A stretch of DNA of 64,000 bases from Mytilus californianus (Eukaryota; Mollusca; Bivalvia; Mytilida; Mytilidae). This document shows, in pieces, positions 48,901 through 55,136 of this stretch. Location of the stretch: positions 47,350,884-47,414,883 of the forward strand of contig NW_026262712.1 of the NCBI RefSeq assembly GCF_021869535.1, written 5' to 3'. The position numbers were made by a program, and so were the translations under genes. Position 1 is the stretch's first letter. The number at the start of each line of letters is the position of its first letter. The notes under the pieces were generated by a model that saw only the letters and a list, made by a program, of their open reading frames with translations, was not told the origin of the DNA and did no database searches.

Positions 48901-51223
48901 AAAGCACAAGCAACTCAGAAGGAAGCATACAATCTTCGAGTCAGAGGAGCCTCTAAACAGAAGGGTGACCGTGTGTAGGTGAAGATCGTATATTTCGATG
49001 GCAGACACAAATTGGCTGATAAATGGGAAGATGTACCATACGTTGTTTTGGATCAGCCAAATCAAGACATTCCTGTATTTACCGTCATCCGTGAAGATGG
49101 AGAGGGAAAAATAAAGAAACTCCATAGAAATCTACTTCTTCCAGTTGGCTACATCAGAGACCAGGAACCAGTAGAGTTACAAACTACCAAACAGAGACCA
49201 ACTCCACGCCCATGTGCTAGTAAGCAACAGAAAATACCAGTGGTTCAGGCAACCAAGGAGGATTCAGCTGATGACACAGCATCAACTATTCCAGAGGACT
49301 CCGAGGTTGGATTTGTGTTGACAGTGGACAGCGAATCATCTCTTGCTGAAGACTCCAATGCCAACATAGATATCATTGATGAGGTTACCAGTCTTTCTGG
49401 GGACGCCCAGATTGAAGAGACTGAACCTACTGGAAGCGCTTCCGAGGATGCTGAGAGTATTTCATCAGAAGATACTACGATTGATGATGATGTACCTCAG
49501 GATACAGACGGATTACCACCGGTAGAACTCAGACGTTCTGGAAGGGAACGAAGACCACCTTTTTGGTTTCGATCCGGACAGTTCGAGACAAGTATGGCTG
49601 TTGCTAGATCAACTAGTATTCCAGAGTGGCGACAGAAATTTTGGGGTAGTTCTATATTTAGTATTTCTTTCCTCAAGGCTACATTACCACTCAAGTTTTC
49701 CCAAACCTACTATCCTTTCAAAGTCAATAAAAGATAAGTAAAATGTATCATGTCGAAATACCTATCGGATTTTTTTTTTAAATTACAAAACAATCTTCTA
49801 AAATTGGCTTTCAAATATACCCTTTAAATTGGTTCTGAATGTCTATTCTGTAACTGAATTAGCCCGAAATGATATGAATTTTCTTGAAGGTGTTATTTTC
49901 GTACACGTAATATTATCTTATATAATATGGTTGTAGATGATCACAATTATTCCTTGTTTTCTCACAAACTTTTTGCGTTTATGTCTTTATCAAAACGCTA
50001 TAACCAATCAGTTCTTAGTTAACAATATAAACCGTAAGTCGTATGCAAAGTGGGTCCTGAATACAATAAAGTTGATCGCGTTTTCATAAATGACCTCATG
50101 AAATGTGAAAGGTCATTTACATTTTCTGACATGCACAATTTCTTTAACTGTTACTATTATAAAAATATGAAGATGTGGTATGATTGCCAATGAGACAACT
50201 CTCCACAAGAGACAAAATGACACAGAAATTAACAACTATAGGTCACCGTTCGGCCTTCAACAATGAGCAAAACCCATACCGCATAGTCAGCTATAAAAGG
50301 TCCCGAAATGACAAATGTAAAACAATTAAGACGAGAAAACTAACGGCCTGATTTATTAGTTTGTGACAAGCAGTTATTCGTTTGACAAAGCATTATTGCA
50401 CATGTAAAACAATAAAAGTTCCTCTTATGGGTAAATGTGATTTTTTAACGAATTTTGAAAGAATCAAAATCAACCTTTTACGAACAATACAAATATTACT
50501 ATTATTATAAAACTTCAAATATCATATCAACCGAGACTTATGCCGTACTGAAAACATCCTGGTCTTGCTTGTAGAATTCTTTGTAAAATTAATAACAATA
50601 TTCGTTGATATTTTTGCTAGATAGACAGTATTGAAAAAAATATCAGAAAGCGTGCTTATTTTTCCAATCTTCAAAGAAGCATTGCATGTTCAAAGGTGTT
50701 AGCATGTTTAAGTGCCTTGAATGTTCGATACACAATGGAGATATTAAAACCCATGAAAAATATATTAATGCACTGGTAAGCACAGGTCAGATAATACGAC
50801 GGAATGTGACATACAATCGTTATTGGTGCATACTAGTAAAAAAATTCTGAAAATGTTAGCAATATCTCTAAAAGATATAATAAAAGTCAAACACAAGCCC
50901 ATTCCTTTTTGGGCAAACTATTCAATAACATAATTATTTTCTACTTAGAAAATGTATTTTTCGACATATTAGAGAACAAGAACATATGCGCTTACAGAAA
51001 AGCGCTTCGGATACGCGAAACTATTGCAATACTATGTTCTTTAATGCAGTTTTTGTAAGTTTTCTATTGATAGATTTGCCTACCATTGTCAACATAGTAA
51101 AATTGTGTCATTTAAAGAATGTGTTATCACTTTTTAAAATGTACCAGATTGTTTTCAATAGTTGTATTTCTAATACTTACTTGAAAATAGAATCAATATG
51201 GGAATGCTCCTCTCAAATATCAT
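22528..51223 (-). CDS. Ig-Ig-TM-(31-aa repeat)x5-TIR receptor gene, 12 coding exons
   Basis: Predicted single-pass receptor assembled from exons 51181-51223, 43656-43985, 39572-39913, 38469-38558, 34732-34821, 33189-33278, 29448-29540, 27516-27608, 26535-26627, 25259-25351, 24782-24874 and 22528-23030. All have AG acceptors and GT donors, and all internal exons are phase 1-1. The sum is 1953 nt, or 650 residues plus stop. Order: signal peptide (about 1-27), Ig-like 1 (to about 124), Ig-like 2 (125-238), stalk (239-268), TM (269-298), linker (299-328), five repeats (329-483), TIR (about 504-625). In animals the Ig-TM-TIR layout is that of IL-1-receptor-like proteins, which signal by TIR-TIR contact with adaptors. 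A role in innate immunity is inferred. No transcript evidence is available, so some exons may be alternative and others may have been missed. The gene hosts an antisense retroelement in intron 1. Confidence 0.78.
23031..24781. repeat. Intron 11: family C repeats in tandem (about 23925-24570)
   Basis: Intron between repeat copy 5 and the TIR exon. From about 23925 to 24570 there are two head-to-tail plus-strand copies of a dispersed family. Its marks are gatgagtctt, gcgtctggcgta, aatcctggta and atgagttt, and the first copy also carries 'ccactgggtcgatacgact' and 'tcagcacttctgtgttgaca'. This is one of the most frequent mussel repeats I recognise. 23330-23760 resembles 28930-29215 in parts (aggctgtcct, ctcctat.aaagcac). 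The rest is unassigned. Confidence 0.7.
24782..24874 (-). CDS. Receptor exon 11: cytoplasmic repeat copy 5
   Basis: 93 bp, phase 1-1, acceptor TTTACAATTGTAG, donor AGAAG|GTAATT. Encodes [20 protein letters not shown] then [11 protein letters not shown]. Its distal end departs from the consensus (LQLPEG for VQKSEG). It is the last repeat before the TIR exon, which begins 1.75 kb further on. Confidence 0.8.
25259..25351 (-). CDS. Receptor exon 10: cytoplasmic repeat copy 4
   Basis: 93 bp, phase 1-1, acceptor CATTTATAG, donor AGAG|GTAAAT. Encodes [20 protein letters not shown] then [11 protein letters not shown]. It carries Tyr at the position where copies 1 and 3 have His (K[Y/H]-V-I). Intron sequence on both sides aligns with that around copies 3 and 2. 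Confidence 0.8.
26535..26627 (-). CDS. Receptor exon 9: cytoplasmic repeat copy 3
   Basis: 93 bp, phase 1-1, acceptor CAATTGCAG, donor AGAG|GGTAATA region with GT at 26533-26534. Encodes [20 protein letters not shown] then [11 protein letters not shown]. It shares LQMNNH and EESTQAN with copy 5, and QKSEG with copies 2 and 4. Confidence 0.8.
27516..27608 (-). CDS. Receptor exon 8: cytoplasmic repeat copy 2
   Basis: 93 bp, phase 1-1, acceptor CAATTACAG, donor GAAG|GTAAAT. Encodes [19 protein letters not shown] then [11 protein letters not shown]. It is nearly aligned without gaps to copies 3-5, and its flanking intron sequence is also homologous to theirs, showing duplication of a genomic unit rather than of the exon alone. 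Confidence 0.8.
29448..29540 (-). CDS. Receptor exon 7: cytoplasmic repeat copy 1 (most divergent)
   Basis: 93 bp, phase 1-1, acceptor AACTGTTACAG, donor GAAG|GTAAAT. Encodes [19 protein letters not shown] followed by [11 protein letters not shown]. It shares the VEKHVIG..E and ..AN/TN-I-Q-SE(G) positions with the other four copies but differs at the start (no DELA). It lies 1.8 kb from the next copy, so it is probably the oldest of the five. Confidence 0.72.
30687..30826 (-). CDS. Candidate alternative terminal exon (phase 1, ends in stop)
   Basis: After a possible acceptor (CAGACTTTAG), phase-1 reading gives about 46 hydrophilic residues (start [16 protein letters not shown]) ending at TAA. 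It sits between exons 6 and 7 of the receptor. If used, it would produce a TIR-less isoform. Another frame of the same segment is open for 79 codons (30563-30802), so the reading is ambiguous and the exon may not be real. Confidence 0.22.
32168..32284. repeat. Long imperfect hairpin
   Basis: The arms 'ctgagaggatgatagagcaa ... ttgtcaac' and 'gttgacaa ... ctgctttattaccctctcag' pair through more than 45 bp each, around a short loop containing 'tgaggcaaagcca'. It resembles the foldbacks at 954-1041 and 20130-20207 in size and in having a G/C-rich turn. It may be a small foldback mobile element. Confidence 0.6.
32842..32936 (-). pseudogene. Decayed duplicate of receptor exon 6
   Basis: Aligns with exon 33189-33278 and its acceptor side. 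The shared words on the plus strand are gatgttg.aacat, agcctcttc and tgtgaaga, followed by the gcaataa.ttgag of the intron. The minus-strand translation ([15 protein letters not shown]) hits a stop where the good exon reads SQS, then loses the donor consensus. A family B repeat fragment ends directly beside it (32695-32835). It looks like a tandem exon duplication that was inactivated. Confidence 0.65.
33189..33278 (-). CDS. Receptor exon 6: 30-residue cytoplasmic linker
   Basis: 90 bp, phase 1-1, acceptor CAATTTATTGCAG and donor AAAG|GTAAAT. It encodes a Ser/Gln/Glu-rich cytoplasmic segment ([20 protein letters not shown], then DLQSLK). It is not obviously homologous to the 31-residue repeats. 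A decayed duplicate lies about 340 bp away at 32842-32936, which supports it as a real, once-duplicated exon. Confidence 0.75.
33279..34731. repeat. Intron 5: family A fragment (about 33780-33990, minus)
   Basis: Contains a decayed minus-strand copy of family A, recognisable by 'cggccaaatgtgaaac', 'acggcctgattta' and 'gtggtggggataaac'. The remainder is AT-rich with nothing recognised. Confidence 0.55.
34732..34821 (-). CDS. Receptor exon 5: transmembrane helix
   Basis: 90 bp, phase 1-1, acceptor TTGTTTTCCAG and donor CACA|GTAAGA. It encodes one strongly hydrophobic helix ([20 protein letters not shown]) followed by VC and a basic stop-transfer tail KKSRTKH. This fixes the topology: the Ig exons lie outside, the repeats and TIR lie in the cytosol. 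Confidence 0.85.
34822..38468. other. Intron 4: microsatellite and family A scrap, otherwise unassigned
   Basis: AT-rich intron of the receptor. A short family A end piece lies at about 35200-35255 ('gaagatgtggtatgattgcc'). An 18-unit trinucleotide array is at 36855-36908. The hydrophobic open frame at 35765-35980 does not fit the phase-1 splicing of the gene. Confidence 0.5.
36855..36908. repeat. (GTA)18 microsatellite
   Basis: Uninterrupted GTA units for about 54 bp inside intron 4 of the receptor. Perfect arrays of this length are usually polymorphic. Confidence 0.95.
38469..38558 (-). CDS. Receptor exon 4: extracellular juxtamembrane stalk
   Basis: 90 bp, phase 1-1, with a long T-rich tract before the acceptor (TTCCATTATTAG) and donor ACAG|GTAGAC. 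It encodes 30 very hydrophilic residues rich in Lys, Asn, Ser and Thr (core [19 protein letters not shown]) with NSS and NKT glycosylation sequons. Low complexity and position immediately before the transmembrane exon fit a flexible stalk. Confidence 0.65.
38559..39571. other. Intron 3: nothing recognised
   Basis: About 1 kb of AT-rich intron between the stalk exon and Ig-like domain 2. Short open frames here have no recognisable content. Confidence 0.4.
39572..39913 (-). CDS. Receptor exon 3: cysteine-rich Ig-like domain 2
   Basis: 342 bp, phase 1-1, donor ACAG|GTAAGA. Two candidate acceptors lie 9 bp apart (TTTTATAGGTTTTATAG); the second keeps phase 1. It encodes about 114 residues with many cysteines ([36 protein letters not shown]) and N-linked sites (NIS, NST, NFS). 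Spacing and the alternating hydrophobic strands suggest a membrane-proximal Ig-like module, but the homology is weaker than for exon 2 and it might instead be a lineage-specific cysteine-rich fold. The NAGNAG-like double acceptor could yield a 3-residue splice variant. Confidence 0.75.
40605..41165 (+). repeat. Family A, near full-length decayed copy
   Basis: Runs from 'tgtgtactgattgatattctagtc' through 'aaggccgtttgtgtt' and 'tgctctttgatgaggaccgca' to 'tctcattgaaatcatattcca'. The same order of landmarks occurs in the other A copies. It lies in intron 2 of the receptor, facing a minus-strand copy 0.7 kb away. Confidence 0.7.
41895..42470 (-). repeat. Family A, best-preserved copy
   Basis: Full-length minus-strand copy (about 575 bp). 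Landmarks on the plus strand are 'ggtcaccatacggccttca', 'cataccgcacagtcagcta', 'ctcctgacttgggacaggc', 'cagaccgcacgtggcaggg' and 'aatcagtacacatccaacat'. It carries apparent open frames (41943-42365) that are by-products of the repeat. No RT or transposase is visible, so it is probably a non-autonomous element. Confidence 0.75.
43656..43985 (-). CDS. Receptor exon 2: rest of signal peptide and Ig-like domain 1
   Basis: 330 bp, phase 1-1, acceptor ACACTTTCAG and donor AATG|GTAAGG. It encodes the end of a signal peptide ([11 protein letters not shown]) and then a V-type-like Ig fold of about 95 residues. The visible marks are early FNCITW, paired cysteines around MCSF and TYHCH, and the late strand motif [14 protein letters not shown], equivalent to the D-x-G-x-Y/W signature before strand F of Ig domains. 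N-glycosylation sites such as NET are present, as expected for an extracellular domain. The F-strand cysteine is absent (WYIS), so the disulphide pattern is non-canonical. No ligand can be inferred. Confidence 0.8.
44057..44354 (+). promoter_or_regulatory. Cluster of CACTT...AGTGA palindromes upstream of gag
   Basis: Six to seven imperfect palindromes of the type tcacttNTNagtgaaa occur at about 44060, 44085, 44109, 44245, 44277 and 44338, with a half-site near 44221. The first three are spaced 24 bp apart. They end exactly where gag coding sequence starts, so they probably belong to the element's LTR or leader. The half-site CACTT/AAGTG resembles NK2-class homeodomain sites; that link is speculative. 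Confidence 0.5.
44287..45466 (+). pseudogene. gag: gag of the retroelement, frameshifted
   Basis: Two overlapping frames (44287-44754 and 44693-45466) together give a capsid-type protein. Visible parts are an acidic N-terminal segment ([20 protein letters not shown]), a conserved [10 protein letters not shown] block, a helical capsid region ([33 protein letters not shown]), a Gly/Arg-rich linker and one zinc knuckle [14 protein letters not shown] (CX2CX4HX4C). The shift lies near 44712. The true start is not clear because the upstream codons look like leader sequence. Confidence 0.85.
45478..47442 (+). pseudogene. pol: pol part 1: protease, reverse transcriptase, start of RNase H
   Basis: The protease region carries LFDTEST where retropepsins have a D-T-G triad, so the active site is altered. 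Further on come the hydrophobic flap and [11 protein letters not shown] spans residues about 264-440 counted from 45631: [17 protein letters not shown], motif [20 protein letters not shown], and motif C reading LIDE where the family has Y/F-x-D-D, a change of a catalytic residue. A connection segment follows ([26 protein letters not shown]). The frame is lost near 47345 at the start of RNase H. It uses a frame different from gag. Confidence 0.9.
47346..47621 (+). pseudogene. pol: pol part 2: RNase H fragment after a frameshift
   Basis: In a shifted frame the RNase H domain of Ty3/gypsy pol is readable: [17 protein letters not shown], then [17 protein letters not shown] and [16 protein letters not shown]. 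The TDAS aspartate and the SRSLSKSE segment are typical of this class. A second frame change near 47570 moves the rest to the integrase frame. Confidence 0.88.
47578..48978 (+). pseudogene. pol: pol part 3: end of RNase H and integrase
   Basis: Begins with the RNase H end ([20 protein letters not shown]), then a variable linker. The integrase HHCC zinc domain follows ([13 protein letters not shown] and CSRCLKRK), and the catalytic core has all three acidic positions visible ([19 protein letters not shown]). This is the best-conserved domain of the element. An in-frame TAG at 48976-48978 separates it from the C-terminal extension. Confidence 0.92.
48979..49737 (+). pseudogene. pol: pol part 4: integrase C-terminal extension
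   Basis: Continues the integrase frame after the stop. It starts with a small beta-barrel-like segment ([39 protein letters not shown]) equivalent to the GPY/F module of gypsy integrases. A long acidic Ser/Thr-rich tail follows, then a basic patch ([14 protein letters not shown]). No envelope-like frame is present after it. Confidence 0.8.
49738..51180. repeat. Intron 1 remainder: family A fragment (about 50165-50365, minus)
   Basis: Contains a well-preserved 200-bp minus-strand family A end ('gaagatgtggtatgattgcc', 'ggtcaccgttcggccttca', 'acggcctgatttat'). No 3' LTR, polypurine tract or second copy of the CACTT palindromes could be recognised after the retroelement. Confidence 0.6.
51181..51223 (-). 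CDS. Receptor exon 1: start codon and first half of signal peptide
   Basis: Minus-strand ATG at 51221-51223 opens 14 codons reading [14 protein letters not shown], then a strong donor (A|GTAAGTATT) in phase 1. Joined to the 43656-43985 exon it completes a classic signal peptide: the hydrophobic run continues into [12 protein letters not shown] before the mature FNC. The phase match and the completed signal peptide are the only reasons to call this very short exon. A pyrimidine-rich AG (tttcatttcag) lies just upstream of the ATG, so the 5' UTR itself may be spliced. The distance to exon 2 is 7.2 kb because of the intronic retroelement. Confidence 0.6.
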
Positions 51224-51531
51224 ATTCTTAGCCTGAAATGAAAATGTAATGGTTAAATCAGGTAAATATAACATTTTAAGAAATATAAAATGATGATGAA
51301 GAAAATAAGAATAAGGCCATGAAATTCATTATTCCAGCACGTTATTGAATTTAAAGCAAGACAAAAGAGCAACAGGAAATATCTATAATGTAAGGTCAAA
51401 GATAAAAGGGACTTAGCTTTATTATACATGTTTATGAATATAAATACCAATTTCCCGACAGCCCATGGTAATGCATGGACGCCAGTTATCAATCATAAAA
51501 AAATAAATTATTGTTTTATAACAGCAGTTTA

Positions 51532-51982
51532 GGTGTCAGACCACTAATTCACCCACTCCAATTTAGAACGTATGTAAAAATAGCCCTTCCCTGACAAAAA
51601 ATAGTGCTTTTGATGTCATTGTTTACTTAAACTAACCAACAAATTTATAGAAATCAGAAATATATGTAGACCATTTTGAGCCAAAATTTACTTGTCAATG
51701 AGTTTGCATTAAACATTGAGGATTAATGCGCTCCATAGTATATTTATTTAAGATTTCCAAAAAAGGGGTTATCTTTAGCAGTACTTGTCTTCCGAACGTT
51801 AGTATATCCTTACAAGACTTTAAACATAGGTTGAAAATTGGCATGTAGAAAGATGATACATGTCCAATTCAGGATATACCTGGTTTCTACGACGTTAAAC
51901 TTAAGGTTTAATATTTAGAAAGCTGTGAAATTTGAAAAATTTGATTGAATAGATAGGGATTTTGAATTGGTGGTCTGACACC
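51532..51982. mobile_element. MITE with about 20-bp terminal inverted repeats
   Basis: The left end ggtgtcagaccactaattca is matched by the inverted right end ending ggtggtctgacacc, with one or two mismatches over about 20 bp. Length is about 450 bp with no coding capacity, as in non-autonomous DNA transposons. Target duplication is not clear. It lies roughly 300 bp upstream of the receptor start codon. Confidence 0.65.
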
Positions 51983-52040
51983 AGGTTACGGAAGCGTATT
52001 AGCGCCATACAAACTTTTCATTTATATTTCTTTCTATGTT

Positions 52041-52140
52041 TGCGTTATAACGCAAACCTTGGCGAAATAGCGCAAAACTTTGCGTTATAACGTAAACATT
52101 TGCGGAATAACGCAAACCTTTGCGCTACAACGCGATCATA
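52041..52140. repeat. Five tandem 20-bp palindromic units
   Basis: Units start at 52041, 52061, 52081, 52101 and 52121, each of the form tgcgNNataacgcaaacctt. Each unit contains an inverted repeat (TTTGCG / CGCAAA), so the array can fold or bind a dimeric factor repeatedly. CpG content is high compared with the surrounding AT-rich DNA. Confidence 0.9.
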
Positions 52141-53039
52141 TGTTTTTATCTTATTTCTTATTTAAGTTTCAATTAAGGAAAGCAGTCGTTATAAATGGAG
52201 GAGGCATCATGTATTAAAATTTATCACTCTTTGTACTGAATGCAAAGTAAAATGCTTGAGTGTTTAGCGCATATCATTGCATAATAATGAGCAGAAGAAT
52301 ATATGTATATATATATTACAAAAACAATTGAGTAAATTGAAGTTATACCGAAGAAAATAAATAATCAATCAAGTTAATGTAGCCGAATTTAAATATACTT
52401 CCAAAGTAAGCGATCGTTTGAGCATCGTGTAAGATTGGTTAGCCACAAACAAGCTACCGTCCTAAAATAAATGTATAAGATGAAGATTTTTTATTATTAT
52501 TATTATAATTATGTACTCCTTATTCAAATTCCTACCTAAACATCTGTTAAAAATAGGTACCTAACCAGACTGAAATTTAAAACTTCATGATTTTTTATCA
52601 AAGAATCTTTATCATATTCTGATATTTCAACAAACGATTTCTTACATAAAAAAAATAGTTTTCGTTCAAAATTGTTCATTTTAAAGCCGAAAGATCATTT
52701 TGTCTATTTGACACTATAGTTTCACAATTGTATGACATTTTTGTTTGCTCCTCTCTTCTTTGCCACTTCCCCTAAAACAAAATTTTCAAAATCTTATCTA
52801 TTTTCATGTTAAATTTATATTAATTTCTGATACAAAAATCTTTCTTAATTTGTGTATAATTGCGATACAATTATCCCAAATTATTTTAAGAAAAACCTCT
52901 ATCCGAAGATATGTATATCCCAAGATAATGCAAAGTATATTTCAAGAAAAAATGTGTTTGGACCTCACCTACTATAACGAGTGAGACATCACACAAACGA
53001 ATGATACGATAACATGGCTTATTGCATGCTTATATAATT
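52141..53039. other. Unassigned AT-rich DNA
   Basis: Upstream of the receptor gene beyond the minisatellite. No gene or repeat family was recognised. Confidence 0.35.
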
Positions 53040-53560
53040 AGGAAGATGTGGTATGGTTACGGATTAGACAATTTTCAACCAGAGGCCACATGGTGTTAAA
53101 GTTATATTTTTCACAGTGCGGCCTTCAACAATGAGCAAAAGTCATATCGCATACACATATAAAATGCCACGACGTAACCAATGTAAAACAATTCAAACGA
53201 TAAAATTAACGGTCTGGTTTATGAACAAAAAATAAACGAAAAACAAATACTTGTATGATATACAAGAACAAACAACAGTCTACTAATATAGGACAGGCAT
53301 ATGCAGAATGTGGTTGAATAAAACATGGTTGAGGGCGCTCAACCCTCCATCAGAGTGGTGTAACAGCACAACATAAGTTAAAAAAACTATGAGAAACTGT
53401 TGAAATAGTTTGTAGTCTTTTGTAGCCGACTGTGCGATGTGGGTTTTTCGCGTTGTTGAGGGCCGTCCGGTTGCCTATTAATGCTTGCATTCACTTCATT
53501 TGAACTTTGGTGGATAGTTGTCCCATTGGCAATCATACCACATCTGCTTATTTTTATATT
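53040..53560. repeat. Two family A copies head to head
   Basis: Minus copy at 53040-53380 ('gaagatgtggtatggttac', 'gtgcggccttcaacaatg', 'ggacaggcatatgcagaatg') and plus copy at 53400-53560 ('gtagccgactgtgcgatgtg', 'gttgagggccgtccggttg', 'ggcaatcataccacatctgc'). Their shared parts form an inverted repeat with arms of about 150 bp. Confidence 0.7.
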
Positions 53561-54413
53561 GACTCCTTAGATCGACACCTTTATTGGTTGCACTTTTGTA
53601 AATCTAGACAATGCAATTTTCTATAAGAACTCCTTTAAGGGCTGAAACTCTGCCACTTTGTTGTATAAAAATAAAAATATCCTGCAATGGAAATGTCACA
53701 TGCACTTCTATGTTTTGCAAAGGTAAAAAAATAGATTTGTGGGGCATATGTTTAACCTTGATATGCCTCTAACTTCTAAGCGTTAAAACTTGTACTTAAA
53801 TACTGCACTACCCTCCCTGTACATTGAGTCTTCCTGAGAATTTAATATTACTACTATCCAACTGTATTTATACTGGTAAAATTCCAAAGTTGTGTCTCTA
53901 TGATATGAACATGGAGATCATATCTGGGAACCAGAAGGTAAATAAAACAAAATATCTAATAATATTAAGTATCTCCCTAAAGAGGCGTGGATTGTGAAAC
54001 AACTGTATTTACAAAGGGCAACATATAGCCTAGTTTGTAATGCATTAATAAAAGGAAACAGTCCGCAAATATAAATTCTAATTATGCCAGGACTGTTCCG
54101 ACAGCCAGGAAACAGTTTTACCTGTTCTCTTGTATCTTTGTTTTTATTCATTACATACGTTCACGAGGTCACAACAAGATAGATAGTTCCTGCAGTGTTA
54201 TTGGCACTTATCGTTATATTTCCCAACGGAAATTTTGACCGAAAGATTTTAAGTTGTTACAATATTTTTGAATAATGAAATAGTACATAATACGTCTTGA
54301 GATATAAAATTGAATCATTCAATATGCACGAGTTGCTTTTAATAGAAAAAGAAGAGATATTTAATTATAACCAATTCATGTTTGCAATTCAATATTTAGA
54401 TGTTTCCTTTTAA
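53561..54413. other. Unassigned AT-rich DNA
   Basis: No gene recognised. The 77-codon minus frame at 53918-54151 has no recognisable features. Confidence 0.35.
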
Positions 54414-55136
54414 GGTAGCACAATACAAAGATTTTTTTACTTCCAATCTCGAACCTTTAAAAAGATGTTACTTTCTTAAAAATGCATATAAATTAATAAA
54501 AGAGGTATATATAGAGAGATAAAAGATTAATCTTTTAAATGAATGCAATATTTTTGTTATGCAATCATTATGTAATCAATTATCATGCAATTAATGGCAA
54601 AATCTTGGTCAGTTTACTTGAATGAATTTAGCTCTTTCATCTCTATAACTATACAGGAAATTTTAACGAAATCATAATCAACACAGCAGGAGCTACAAAA
54701 GGGTGTCTCAAATTATTGCTATGGTATTCCATTCTCTCATAAATCTGTAATTAGTGTAAACATCCTTACCACATAAAAGTAGATAATGTTTGATTAGGTG
54801 TAAAATTTTATCTAAACATTCTATCCGAAATCTGAGAAACCCTTTTGTAGATAATGGCTCTAGGAACAACATATAATAAAATCAACTTTCTAGGGGTTAC
54901 CATGAAGAAGCTAATTTCAATTGAAAGTGGAAATTTCTTGTAAAATTTTGTAGACACAGTTAACATTATAATTGATTACATAATTGTTGTATAATACTAA
55001 CATTGCATTAATTTGAAAGATTAATCTGTTAGCTATCCATAAATACCACTTTTATAAATTTTCAAGCATTATAAAGAAAGTTACAGCATTTTTAAACTGG
55101 GGAATTGGAGGTATAAAATCTTTGTATTGTGCTACC
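54414..55136. mobile_element. Long-inverted-repeat MITE in a TTAA target
   Basis: Ends GGTAGCACAATACAAAGATT (plus strand) and its inverse, each immediately flanked by TTAA (54410-54413 and 55137-55140), the target duplication of piggyBac-type elements. Similarity of the two ends continues inward for about 190 bp, for example 'aaagattaatctttNaaat' and 'tatgtaatcaattat', leaving a central spacer of about 350 bp. It has no coding capacity, so a transposase elsewhere must have moved it. Confidence 0.82.

Larger units (their letters stand above)
44057..49737 (+). mobile_element. Defective Ty3/gypsy-type LTR retroelement, antisense in receptor intron 1
   Basis: Order of gag with a CCHC knuckle, aspartic protease, reverse transcriptase, RNase H and HHCC/DDE integrase is that of Ty3/gypsy (Metaviridae). 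It is broken by a frameshift in gag (about 44.71 kb), stops between gag and pol, frameshifts near 47.35 and 47.57 kb, and an in-frame TAG at 48976-48978. Catalytic residues of protease and RT are also altered. I could not match the sequence before gag to the sequence after pol, so LTRs are lost, decayed or not where expected. Orientation opposite to the host gene is the usual pattern for tolerated intronic LTR elements. Confidence 0.93.
51224..52140. promoter_or_regulatory. 5' flank of the receptor gene: MITE and minisatellite
   Basis: About 0.9 kb upstream of the receptor ATG. It includes a MITE (51532-51982) and a 5 x 20-bp array (52041-52140), listed separately. No clear TATA box could be assigned. 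The transcription start is unknown, since the AG before the ATG may mark a spliced leader exon further up. Confidence 0.35.
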
